Shown here: positions 1 through 6,078 of the stretch, piece after piece
Position numbering within the stretch: the first letter of the stretch is position 1
Layout: each line of letters begins with the position of its first letter
Source: Actinomycetes bacterium
GTDB lineage: Bacteria; Actinomycetota; Acidimicrobiia; Spongiisociales; UBA5794
Reading direction: 5' to 3'
Length of the DNA: 9,937 bases
Assembly (NCBI GenBank): GCA_023336765.1
Contig: JAMBLL010000288.1
Location: forward strand, 1 to 9,937
Notes under the pieces: model-generated
What the model was told of the DNA's origin: nothing
Databases searched by the model: none
The model's input: the letters and a program-made list of their open reading frames with translations, nothing else
Translations under genes and position numbers: made by a program

Positions 1-3
1 CTC

Positions 4-44
4 TTGCCCGGATGCCATATCTGTGGCATAGTAATGGCATGGCA
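4..44 (+). promoter_or_regulatory. Putative promoter/operator of the toxin-antitoxin pair
   Basis: ATGCCAT (12-18) and ATGGCAT (34-40) form an inverted repeat. Further TGGCA half-sites lie at 24-28 and 40-44, so four half-sites crowd about 35 bp in front of the antitoxin. A weak promoter fits the same place: TTGCCC (4-9), a 17-nt spacer and CATAGT (27-32). That would start transcription near the ATG at 39, giving a leaderless or nearly leaderless mRNA; no Shine-Dalgarno sequence is visible. Antitoxins of type II systems commonly bind palindromes over their own promoter, and this layout fits, but binding is inferred. Anything upstream of position 1 is unseen. Confidence 0.45.
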
Positions 45-275
45 CGAATACGAGTGAGCACAACTGTTGACGGGCAACTTCTCGAAGACGCCAGAAGGAT
101 ACGAACTGATCTCAACGATGCCTCTCTGCTCGATGAGGCCCTCGCTGCACTCCTCTCCAGGTACAAGGCTGCGGAGATCGATGCGAGTTACGAAGCGTAC
201 GACCGTCAGCCACTCGATGTTCCCGATGAATGGGGCGATTTGACCTCATTCCATGAAGCTGCGACATCATCATGA
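39..275 (+). CDS. Antitoxin of a type II toxin-antitoxin system (MazE/VapB-like)
   Basis: This is a 78-residue acidic protein whose likely job is to bind and neutralise the toxin encoded immediately downstream, and to repress the pair's own promoter. The N-terminus (RIRVSTTVDGQLLEDARR, residues 3-20) looks like the strand-plus-helix start of a ribbon-helix-helix DNA-binding fold, followed by a second helix (residues 28-45). The acidic and aromatic C-terminal tail (PDEWGDL, 62-68) resembles the toxin-wrapping tails of MazE-type antitoxins. Its stop codon overlaps the toxin start in ATGA. I chose the ATG at 39 over the in-frame ATG at 12 because 12 lies inside the operator-like repeats and neither has a Shine-Dalgarno sequence. 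The family assignment rests on context and general pattern; the exact antitoxin subfamily is uncertain. Confidence 0.72.
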   Translation: MARIRVSTTVDGQLLEDARRIRTDLNDASLLDEALAALLSRYKAAEIDASYEAYDRQPLDVPDEWGDLTSFHEAATSS

Positions 276-601
276 TGAATCTGCCTGCCCGTGGAGATGT
301 CTGGTGGTGTGAACTCCCGGAGATTCCACGTCGCCCGGTTGTCATCCTCACCAGGGACGCTGCTATTGGGAGGCTCCGGAGAGCGCTTGTTGCCCCATGT
401 ACAACGAACATCCGAGGACTTCCCACGGAAGTGGTACTCGAGGTGGACGAGGATCCGATCCCGAAAAGATCGTCCGTGAACCTCGATTCAGTCGAAAACG
501 TAGGCATTGGAACGCTGACGCAGCGCCTCGGAAAGCTCGGCGATGACCGCATGCGTGAAGTCTGCGGCGCCCTGGCCGCCGCGGTCGATTGCGCTCCCTG
601 A
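272..601 (+). CDS. mazF: MazF/PemK-family mRNA interferase toxin
   Basis: A 109-residue protein of typical MazF length. Family landmarks appear in order: RGDVWWCELPE (7-17, first strand and loop), RRPVVILTRD (20-29), a PCTTNIRGLPTEVVL segment (the usual site of the catalytic Thr/Ser in P-[CV]-T), PKRSSVNLDSVENV, and a C-terminal helix with VCGALAAAVDC. MazF toxins are sequence-specific, ribosome-independent RNases that stop growth when released from their antitoxin. The gene overlaps the antitoxin stop by 4 nt (an ATGATG start at 272 or 275), has no clear Shine-Dalgarno sequence, and is probably translated by coupling. All key motifs look intact, so an active toxin is expected. Cleavage specificity cannot be read from the sequence. 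Confidence 0.88.
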   Translation: MMNLPARGDVWWCELPEIPRRPVVILTRDAAIGRLRRALVAPCTTNIRGLPTEVVLEVDEDPIPKRSSVNLDSVENVGIGTLTQRLGKLGDDRMREVCGALAAAVDCAP

Positions 602-623
602 CTGGAATCTCGTGGCCCACCAG

Positions 624-642
624 GAGACCCATCTTCGGGCTC
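624..642 (+). terminator. Weak hairpin after the toxin gene, possible terminator
   Basis: GAG(A)CCC at 624-630 can pair with GGGCTC at 637-642 around a 6-nt loop, leaving a bulged A at 627. There is no T-run behind it. It is the only candidate stop between mazF and the pyr promoter, but a 6-bp bulged stem is weak evidence. Confidence 0.25.
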
Positions 643-654
643 ATAACTACACGA

Positions 655-684
655 TTGTGATTCGTTCTCTACAGATCCTATAGT
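655..684 (+). promoter_or_regulatory. Putative pyr operon promoter
   Basis: TTGTGA (655-660) and TATAGT (679-684) are separated by 18 nt and resemble a housekeeping sigma-factor -35/-10 pair. Transcription would begin around 690-693, a few bases before the PyrR-binding hairpin at 701. That is where PyrR sites usually lie, at the very start of the leader. No competing promoter pair is apparent in the 602-700 spacer. Confidence 0.6.
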
Positions 685-700
685 GTCATCCGACAGTCAA

Positions 701-731
701 CCTTTAACGCGGTCCTGAGAGGCCGAGAAGG
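701..731 (+). promoter_or_regulatory. PyrR-binding hairpin in the pyr leader RNA
   Basis: A lower stem CCTT (701-704) / AAGG (728-731) encloses an upper stem CGGTC (710-714) / GGCCG (721-725) capped by the hexaloop CTGAGA (715-720). The arrangement closely matches the PyrR-binding loop known from Bacillus leaders (stem, internal bulge, upper stem, CNGAGA loop then GGC). PyrR binds this RNA when UMP/UTP is high. The 3' strand, AAGGAAG (728-734), is also a good Shine-Dalgarno sequence for the ATG at 740, so bound PyrR should hide that ribosome-binding site. Translational repression of this kind is reported for Mycobacterium smegmatis. The site is seen directly; its regulatory action is inferred by homology. 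Confidence 0.88.
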
Positions 732-739
732 AAGTAGCC

Positions 740-814
740 ATGAGCACACATTTCGTGCCGCACACCCGGGTGTGCGGCTTTTCTGTATCTGAGGGAGCAT
801 CATGCGACAGGTGA
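740..814 (+). CDS. pyr leader peptide ORF (24 codons) overlapping pyrR
   Basis: An ATG at 740 preceded by AAGGAAG (728-734) at normal spacing opens a 24-residue frame beginning MSTHFVPHTRVCGFSV and ending at the TGA at 812-814, ten bases past the pyrR start at 802. The Shine-Dalgarno sequence is part of the PyrR-binding stem, and the middle of the frame (codons 6-15) contains the terminator-like palindrome. There is no run of regulatory codons, so the act of translation, not the peptide itself, is probably what matters. A translating ribosome would melt the hairpin and then deliver ribosomes to pyrR by overlap. No family similarity is recognised. A chance frame is possible, but the coincidence of SD, length and overlap argues against it. 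Confidence 0.6.
   Translation: MSTHFVPHTRVCGFSVSEGASCDR
757..782 (+). terminator. Terminator-like hairpin in the pyr leader (candidate attenuator)
   Basis: Positions 757-767 and 768-778 are exact reverse complements: a GC-rich 22-bp palindrome centred on CCCGGG, followed at once by TTTT (779-782) and CTGT. In RNA it folds into a stem of about 9 bp with a tight CCGG-type loop, as in an intrinsic terminator. It lies between the PyrR-binding hairpin and pyrR, where attenuators sit in Bacillus pyr leaders. I could not find a strong upstream antiterminator: GCGG (709-712) can pair with CCGC (758-761) for only 4-5 bp. Confidence 0.68.
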
Positions 815-1335
815 TGAATGCTGACGATCTCGGCAGGGTCATCCGCCGGATCGCCCACGAGATCGTTGAACGCAATGAAGGACTCGATAACGTCGTCATC
901 CTCGGGATACCCACCAGGGGCAAGCCGTTCGCGGACCGGCTCGCAGCTGAACTCTCGACGATCGAGGGCAATCCTGTACGGGCGGGATCGCTCGACATCG
1001 GCCTGTACCGTGACGACCTCGACCTGCGCCCCCGAACACGCCTCGGGCCCACAATCATCCCCGACGACATCGACGGCAGGACCGTCGTGCTTGCCGATGA
1101 TGTCCTCTTCACGGGGCGCACCATCAGGGCGGCACTCGATGCACTGGCCGACATCGGTAGACCGGCTTCCGTGCAACTCGCTGTTGTGGTCGACCGCGGA
1201 CACAGGCAGCTACCGATCAGGGCAGACTTCGTAGGGAAGAACACCCCAACCTCTCACGATGAGCGGGTCTCCGTTCGTTTCGCCGAAACCGACGAGGAGG
1301 ATGGCGTATGGATCGGGGAGGTGGAGGGATCATGA
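802..1335 (+). CDS. pyrR: Pyr operon regulatory protein / uracil phosphoribosyltransferase PyrR
   Basis: A 177-residue protein of normal PyrR length. PyrR binds pyr leader RNA when UMP/UTP is high and lowers expression of the operon; it also has (often weak) uracil phosphoribosyltransferase activity. The PRPP-binding signature VVLADDVLFTGRTI (95-108) carries the two Asp residues (99, 100) and the TGRT loop of type I phosphoribosyltransferases. IPTRG (about 36-40) is the usual pyrophosphate-loop region. The ATG at 802 has GAGGGAG (791-797) a short distance upstream. It sits directly behind its own target hairpin (701-731), so the operon is autoregulated. Its end overlaps pyrB by 4 nt (ATGA). 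Confidence 0.95.
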   Translation: MRQVMNADDLGRVIRRIAHEIVERNEGLDNVVILGIPTRGKPFADRLAAELSTIEGNPVRAGSLDIGLYRDDLDLRPRTRLGPTIIPDDIDGRTVVLADDVLFTGRTIRAALDALADIGRPASVQLAVVVDRGHRQLPIRADFVGKNTPTSHDERVSVRFAETDEEDGVWIGEVEGS

Positions 1336-2249
1336 ATCATCTCCTCACCACGGAAGACCTCGACCGGGCCACACTCGAGGAACTGCTCGCAGATGCTGAC
1401 GAATTCTCGGAGGTCCTGAATCGACCCATTCCGAAGGTACCTGCGCTGCGTGGGAAGACCATTGCAACGATGTTCTTCGAACCCTCGACACGCACAAAGA
1501 TGTCCTTCGACAAGGCAGCCAAGGCCCTATCGGCCGACACCATGGCGTTCTCCGCATCGACGTCCTCGTTGTCCAAGGGTGAATCCCTCAAGGACACGGC
1601 GCTGACGGTGCGTGCGATGGGTGTCGATCTGATGGTGGTTCGACATGGAGCCACAGGGGCACCGTGGAGGCTTGCCGAGTGGCTCGACATTCCGATAGTC
1701 AACGCAGGTGACGGCGCGCATCAGCATCCCACACAGGCGCTCCTCGACTGTTTGACGATCAAACAACGATTCGGATCCCTTGACGGATTGCGAATCGCGA
1801 TCGTCGGGGACATCAAGCACTCCCGTGTGGCTCGTTCTGACATCTTTGCCATGGCAACACTCGGCGCAGAGGTCATCCTCGTCGGACCACCGACGCTCCT
1901 ACCGCTCGACACTGAGGGTTGGCCCGTCAAGACGACAACCGACCTTGACGGCGTGCTTGAGACGGTTGATGTCGTGTACCTGCTTCGGGTGCAGCTCGAA
2001 CGTGGTGGAGGCTCCGTCTTCCCATCTCTACCCGAGTACACGGCCCGGTACGGCATGACGAACGAACGGTTCTCGCGATTGAAGGACGATGCGATCGTCA
2101 TGCACCCTGGACCGATGAACAGGGGTGTGGAGATCGCGCATGAAGTCGCAGATGATCACCGGGCGTTGATCCTGGCTCAGGTCACCAATGGAGTTGCGGC
2201 CCGTATGGCTGTGCTGTTCCACCTGCTTGGAGGTGAATCCAATGAATGA
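1332..2249 (+). CDS. pyrB: Aspartate carbamoyltransferase catalytic chain
   Basis: Condenses carbamoyl phosphate with aspartate to carbamoyl-aspartate, the committed step of UMP synthesis. The 305-residue length is normal for a catalytic chain. FFEPSTRTKMSF (48-59) holds the STRT carbamoyl-phosphate loop, SLSKGESLKDT the mobile lysine loop, HQHPTQ (130-135) the second substrate motif, and HPGPMNRGVE (from 258) the aspartate-domain signature. All look intact. I start at the ATG at 1332, not the in-frame ATG at 1308, because 1332 follows a strong GGAGGTGGAGG stretch and forms the ATGA overlap with pyrR. No pyrI regulatory chain is present; control by PyrR at the RNA level would be enough. Confidence 0.96.
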   Translation: MNHLLTTEDLDRATLEELLADADEFSEVLNRPIPKVPALRGKTIATMFFEPSTRTKMSFDKAAKALSADTMAFSASTSSLSKGESLKDTALTVRAMGVDLMVVRHGATGAPWRLAEWLDIPIVNAGDGAHQHPTQALLDCLTIKQRFGSLDGLRIAIVGDIKHSRVARSDIFAMATLGAEVILVGPPTLLPLDTEGWPVKTTTDLDGVLETVDVVYLLRVQLERGGGSVFPSLPEYTARYGMTNERFSRLKDDAIVMHPGPMNRGVEIAHEVADDHRALILAQVTNGVAARMAVLFHLLGGESNE

Positions 2250-3501
2250 CATCGTGATCGTCGGGGGATCTGTGCTCACCGTCGATGGCATTGAATCCGT
2301 CGACATCGGTATCACAGGCGGCAAGGTGACCGAGATCGGGAAGAATCTCGACGGTGGCAGCGTCATCAACGCATCCGGTTCCTGGGTCGGTCCGAGTTTC
2401 GTCGACGTACACACGCACCTGCGTGAACCAGGCTTCGAGTGGAAAGAGACGATCGCCACCGGAACCGAGGCCGCCGCCGCAGGTGGTTATGGTGGCGTCG
2501 TTGCCATGCCGAACACGGATCCTGTGACAGACAACGCACAGATCGCCATGTACGTGGCTCAAAGGGGCACCCAGGCTGGGTTCACTGATGTGACACCGGC
2601 AGGTGCGATCACGATGGGTCGAGCAGGCGACAAGATGTCACACATCGACGAGATGTGGAGCGCAGGCGTCAGAATGTTCACCGATGACGGTGATTCCGTA
2701 GCGGATGCCGCGGTGCTACGTCTGGCCATGGAGTACATCGCCAACCTGGGAGGTGTCGTCGCACAACATGCGGTGGACGCCGACCTGTCCAGACATGGGT
2801 TCATGCACGAAGGTTCCGTGTCGTCCCTCCTTGGCATGGCAGCGATACCCGCTGAGGCTGAGGAGATCGTGATCGCCCGCGACCTCGCACTGGTCAGGCT
2901 TACAGGGGTTCGTTACCACCTCCAGCACGTTGCTACACGACGGGGTGTCGAACTCGTTGCACAGGCCAAGGATGACGGCCTCCCCATTACGGCAGAGGTC
3001 ACGCCACATCACCTGATGTTCGACGAAACGTTCGTGGCGTCGATGGATCCTGACTACAAGATGATGCCGCCCCTGCGGTCAGCATCCGACAGGGACGCGC
3101 TGCGGGCAGGACTTGTTTCCGGTGTGATCGATGTCGTTGCCACCGACCATGCTCCACACGCGCCACGCGAGCAGGAGGTGCCTTTCGAACATGCTCCCAA
3201 CGGGGTGATCGGTCTGGAGTGGGCGGCGTCGGTTGCACATGAGGTCATCGGAGACGACCAGATGCGGTTCTTCGCTGCAATGTCCCAAACCCCTGCACAG
3301 ATCGCGAGTATGGAGGGTCATGGCGAGGCGCTCGCAGTAGGCCATGATGCCAACATCGTGGTGTTCAACCCCACAACAGAGTGGACAGCAACCGCAACAC
3401 GGTCGATGTCACGCAACGCACCCTACCTTGGTACAACACTGCAAGGACGGGTCCTGTCGACGATCCTGCGGGGCGATGTCACGTACGCAGCCGAGGGATG
3501 A
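2242..3501 (+). CDS. pyrC: Dihydroorotase (class I)
   Basis: Cyclises carbamoyl-aspartate to dihydroorotate. The protein has 419 residues, as expected for the long class I zinc amidohydrolases. DVHTHLREPG (55-64) supplies the metal-binding His57 and His59 and the substrate-binding Arg61. MPNTDP follows, then DDGDS, the metal-ligand histidines in AQHAVD and HLQHVAT, TPHHL, and the catalytic Asp302 in ATDHAPH. GGAGGTGA (2229-2236) sets the start at 2242, overlapping pyrB by 8 nt; the frame extends upstream to 2188 but only inside pyrB. The end overlaps pyrD by 4 nt. In many actinobacteria carA and carB come next; here they do not. Confidence 0.96.
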   Translation: MNDIVIVGGSVLTVDGIESVDIGITGGKVTEIGKNLDGGSVINASGSWVGPSFVDVHTHLREPGFEWKETIATGTEAAAAGGYGGVVAMPNTDPVTDNAQIAMYVAQRGTQAGFTDVTPAGAITMGRAGDKMSHIDEMWSAGVRMFTDDGDSVADAAVLRLAMEYIANLGGVVAQHAVDADLSRHGFMHEGSVSSLLGMAAIPAEAEEIVIARDLALVRLTGVRYHLQHVATRRGVELVAQAKDDGLPITAEVTPHHLMFDETFVASMDPDYKMMPPLRSASDRDALRAGLVSGVIDVVATDHAPHAPREQEVPFEHAPNGVIGLEWAASVAHEVIGDDQMRFFAAMSQTPAQIASMEGHGEALAVGHDANIVVFNPTTEWTATATRSMSRNAPYLGTTLQGRVLSTILRGDVTYAAEG

Positions 3502-4424
3502 GGCCCTCTCGCACCGCGGTCAACCTCAACGTGGAGGTTGGACCAGTAGCACTCAGGTCACCTTTGATCGCTGCTGCGGGGACGGTTGGCTCTGTGGTGG
3601 AGTTCCAACAGGTCGTTGACTTCTCCCTCTACGGGGCAGCTGTTGCGAAGTCCGTCGCTCCGGTTCCCTGGGAGGGTCGCATCGCTCCCAGGATTGCCCC
3701 GACAGATGTGGGCATGCTCAATGGAATCGGCATCCAGAACCCTGGAGTCGATGTGTGGGCGACACAGGTCTCTCCACACATCGCAGCGATCGCAGCTCCC
3801 GTGTGGGGGAGCATCGTTGCCCACGATATCGATGGGTTCGCCGAGGTGGCAGGAAAGATCGCTGATACCGGCGTGGCGGCGATCGAGATCAACCTGTCAT
3901 GCCCGAATCTCGATGGCAGGCCGTTCGCCCTCGACGTCGATCTGACGACACAGGTCGTGGCCTCGGTTCGTGAGGTGACTGATCTCCCCCTTGGAGCGAA
4001 ACTGTCTCCGGATGCGATGCCGATCACCCCGATTGCCGATGCAGCGATGTCGGCTGGAGCCGATTGGCTCGTCGTCGCGAATACGGTGATGGGTGCTGCC
4101 ATTGATCCCGAGACGCGCCGGCCGCTGCTGAGCGGCCTCATCGGCGGATATTCGGGTGCGGCGGTTAGGCCGATCACGATGAGGTGTGTACTCAACATCG
4201 CCGCGGATCTCCCCGATGCGCCCATCGTCGCCTGTGGCGGAGTATCAGATGCCCGTCACGTTGTGGAGTACATCCTCGCGGGTGCCGATGCCGTCGCTAT
4301 CGGCACTGCCCACTTTGCGAAACCGAAGGTGGCGCAGAGGATCACGAAAGACCTCAAGACGTATATGAAGAAACAATCGGTCTCTGCGCTGTCTGAGATC
4401 AAAGGAGCATTCGAACCGTGGTAG
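3498..4424 (+). CDS. pyrD: Dihydroorotate dehydrogenase, class 1 (1B-like) catalytic subunit
   Basis: Oxidises dihydroorotate to orotate using FMN. The 308-residue protein lacks the N-terminal membrane helix of class 2 enzymes and shows class 1 landmarks: PLIAAAGTVG near the N-terminus, NLSCPN (132-137) with the active-site Cys135 typical of soluble class 1 enzymes, KLSPD, ANTVMGAAIDPETRRP, GGYSG, and ACGGV plus LAGADAVAIGTAHF at the FMN phosphate site. The middle and C-terminal motifs look most like class 1B, which normally needs the iron-sulfur/FAD subunit PyrK to pass electrons to NAD; no pyrK is in this window. The start at 3498 makes an ATGA overlap with pyrC; the frame is open from 3381, but only inside pyrC. 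Subclass 1B is likely, not certain. Confidence 0.92.
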   Translation: MRPSRTAVNLNVEVGPVALRSPLIAAAGTVGSVVEFQQVVDFSLYGAAVAKSVAPVPWEGRIAPRIAPTDVGMLNGIGIQNPGVDVWATQVSPHIAAIAAPVWGSIVAHDIDGFAEVAGKIADTGVAAIEINLSCPNLDGRPFALDVDLTTQVVASVREVTDLPLGAKLSPDAMPITPIADAAMSAGADWLVVANTVMGAAIDPETRRPLLSGLIGGYSGAAVRPITMRCVLNIAADLPDAPIVACGGVSDARHVVEYILAGADAVAIGTAHFAKPKVAQRITKDLKTYMKKQSVSALSEIKGAFEPW

Positions 4425-5119
4425 CACACAACCCCATCATCGTTGCCCTCGACATGCCCACGGCACAGGACGCTGTGCGTGTGGCCAAGGAGGTTGCTCC
4501 TCACGTGGGTGCCTTCAAGATCGGTGTTGGCCTCCTCTACGGGCCGGGCCCAGGGACCATCGATGCGCTCGTCAGGCTCGGCCTGCCGGTGTTCGCCGAC
4601 GCGAAACTGCATGACATACCGTCCCAGGTGGAGATGGCGGCCCGCAACCTGGCCCTTCACGGTGCACGGTGGGTCACTGCACACATAGGCGGTGGACAGG
4701 CGATGCTCGAAGCTGCTGCAAGCGGCCTGGCGGATGGGGCGGGACATGCCGAAGCTGGGATACTGGGAGTGTCCGTGCTGACTTCACTCGACAACGCCGA
4801 CCTACAGCGTATCGGCATCGATCGAACCCCTGGACAGCTGGTCTCGAAGATGGCGAGTGTTGCGGCGTCGAGCGGGTGCGAAGGTGTCGTCTGCTCGCCG
4901 CTCGAACTCCACGTCGTCCATCAGTCAGCTCCGAATATAACAACTGTTGTCCCCGGGATCCGACCGACGACCGTCGACGACGACCAGGCGAGAACCGCAA
5001 CACCGTCTGACGCCATCGAGAAGGGTGCGAGCTACCTTGTGATCGGACGGCCCATTACCGCTGCTGACGATCCTGGTGGTGCCGCAGCAGCGATCTTCGA
5101 GAGCCTCGGGATCATCTGA
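4418..5119 (+). CDS. pyrF: Orotidine 5'-phosphate decarboxylase
   Basis: Decarboxylates OMP to UMP, the final step of the pathway. At 233 residues it is a typical short bacterial TIM-barrel enzyme. It begins IIVALDMP (the first strand with the catalytic-site Asp) and contains DAKLHDIP (61-68), the Asp-Lys-Asp core of the catalytic tetrad with Lys63. It ends with VVPGIRPTT and YLVIGRPIT, which form the phosphate-binding loops. It starts with GTG at 4418, preceded by AAAGGAG (4401-4407), and overlaps pyrD by 7 nt. It closes the compact pyr run; a 41-bp gap follows before mihF. Confidence 0.95.
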   Translation: MVAHNPIIVALDMPTAQDAVRVAKEVAPHVGAFKIGVGLLYGPGPGTIDALVRLGLPVFADAKLHDIPSQVEMAARNLALHGARWVTAHIGGGQAMLEAAASGLADGAGHAEAGILGVSVLTSLDNADLQRIGIDRTPGQLVSKMASVAASSGCEGVVCSPLELHVVHQSAPNITTVVPGIRPTTVDDDQARTATPSDAIEKGASYLVIGRPITAADDPGGAAAAIFESLGII

Positions 5120-5132
5120 ACACCAGCACTGA

Positions 5133-5157
5133 TACGATGCGACCAGTACAAGGAGGT
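5133..5157 (+). promoter_or_regulatory. mihF ribosome-binding site and possible -10 element
   Basis: AAGGAGGTCAC directly precedes the ATG at 5161 and is a near-perfect Shine-Dalgarno sequence, consistent with the high expression of nucleoid proteins. TACGAT (5133-5138) fits the TANNNT -10 pattern common in actinobacteria, but no convincing -35 lies at the right distance, so a separate mihF promoter is only possible. The ribosome-binding site is secure and decides the start. Confidence 0.45.
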
Positions 5158-5160
5158 CAC

Positions 5161-5469
5161 ATGCTGCCAGAGATGACAGACGAGCAGCGAGCAGCGGCTC
5201 TCGCTCGCGCTGGCGAAGCCAGAAGGAAGCGGGCCGAGATCAAGCACCTGCTCAAGACAGGGAGCCTCACCTTCAGCGATGTCCTCGAACGTGCCGAAGC
5301 AGACGATCTTGTTGCAGGTACGAAAGTCGCAGTCATCGTCGCAGCGATGCCAGGAATGGGCAAGGTCTCCACGGAGCGGCTGCTCTCAGAGATAGGTATC
5401 GCTGATGGGCGCACACTGAGGGGTCTCGGGAAGAACCAGAAGGAGCTGCTCGTTGAGCGCTTCTCCTAA
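5161..5469 (+). CDS. mihF: Integration host factor, actinobacterial type
   Basis: A small 102-residue basic protein of the actinobacterial IHF family (unrelated in fold to the E. coli IHF/HU family), which binds and bends DNA and helps organise the nucleoid. The N-terminal helix is Ala/Arg/Lys-rich (TDEQRAAALARAGEARRKRAE, split here as TDEQRAAALA and RAGEARRKRAE). LTFSDVLERA (37-46) follows, then the helix-two-turns-helix core with PGMGKV (64-69) and the conserved RTLRGLG (84-90) with KNQ. Its position immediately before gmk is the classic one. The ATG at 5161 is chosen over 5137 because of the strong Shine-Dalgarno sequence. It overlaps gmk by 17 nt. Confidence 0.93.
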   Translation: MLPEMTDEQRAAALARAGEARRKRAEIKHLLKTGSLTFSDVLERAEADDLVAGTKVAVIVAAMPGMGKVSTERLLSEIGIADGRTLRGLGKNQKELLVERFS

Positions 5470-6037
5470 GGGCAACCTGATCGTTATCTCCGGACCGTCT
5501 GGTGTCGGCAAGTCAAGCATCATCGATGCCGTTCTCGATGGCACAAGATCAGAGTTCTCTGTATCAGCCACGACTCGCGAGCCCCGTCGGGGAGAAACAG
5601 ACGGCGTTGACTATCACTTCACCACCAGGGAGGACTTCCTCGATGCGATCGCATCGGGCCGGGTTCTCGAATGGGCGGAGTACGGTGGCAACCTCTACGG
5701 CACACTGCGTGCGCCTGTGGAAGATGCGATTCGTCGTGGAGACAGCGTCATCCTCGATATCGAGAATGACGGAGCCAAACAGGTCAGACAGGCCTTTCCC
5801 AGTGCCGTCCTGATCTTCATCACGCCTCCGGATCTCGATGAACTCGAGAAACGGCTCAGGGGGAGAGGTGACACAGCTGACGCAGATGTCGAGAAACGTC
5901 TCGCCGTTGCATCCCAACAGATCGCCGAAGCACCCGACGTCTATAACCACATCGTGGAAAATCGGGGATTGGACACCGCGATCACCCAGATTCTCGATAT
6001 ACTCAGTCTCCCGAGCGCTGTTACGCGCCGGATGTAG
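5453..6037 (+). CDS. gmk: Guanylate kinase
   Basis: Phosphorylates GMP to GDP with ATP, feeding GTP, dGTP and (p)ppGpp pools. The 194-residue protein has the P-loop GPSGVGKS (14-21), the GMP-binding segment SATTREPRRGETDGVDYHF, a lid-region EWAEYGGNLYGT stretch, and VILDIENDGAKQV. It begins with TTG at 5453, the only start leaving a sensible short tail before the P-loop. GGAG (5442-5445) lies 7 nt upstream, inside mihF. The 17-nt overlap with mihF implies coupled translation. The stop is at 6035-6037, and a 41-bp gap precedes rpoZ. Confidence 0.95.
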   Translation: MSASPKGNLIVISGPSGVGKSSIIDAVLDGTRSEFSVSATTREPRRGETDGVDYHFTTREDFLDAIASGRVLEWAEYGGNLYGTLRAPVEDAIRRGDSVILDIENDGAKQVRQAFPSAVLIFITPPDLDELEKRLRGRGDTADADVEKRLAVASQQIAEAPDVYNHIVENRGLDTAITQILDILSLPSAVTRRM

Positions 6038-6078
6038 CTTGCCCACAACGCCTGCCAGGTACGAGGAGATTGCAGATC

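Noticed and set aside
637..650. GGGCTCATAACT resembles the anticodon arm of an initiator tRNA.
   Set aside because: The anticodon stem does not close properly, and there is no acceptor stem, D-arm or T-arm (no GTTCRA) at the right distances.
701..778. A Bacillus-style antiterminator pairing the PyrR loop with the terminator's 5' arm.
   Set aside because: The best pairing found by eye, GCGG (709-712) with CCGC (758-761), is only 4-5 bp and too weak. A folding program run on 690-790 would settle it.
757..778. The perfect 22-bp palindrome read as a protein-binding DNA operator.
   Set aside because: Its GC content, the T-run directly behind it and its place between a PyrR loop and pyrR fit an RNA hairpin better. 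DNA binding is not excluded.
112..1244. Long minus-strand open frames opposite mazF and pyrR, and similar ones opposite most other genes.
   Set aside because: They mirror well-supported plus-strand genes, have low-complexity Arg/Ser-rich translations, no recognisable motifs and no ribosome-binding sites.
3381..3497. A 39-codon N-terminal extension of pyrD.
   Set aside because: It lies wholly inside pyrC in another frame, matches nothing in class 1 enzymes, and the ATGA overlap at 3498 gives the expected N-terminus.
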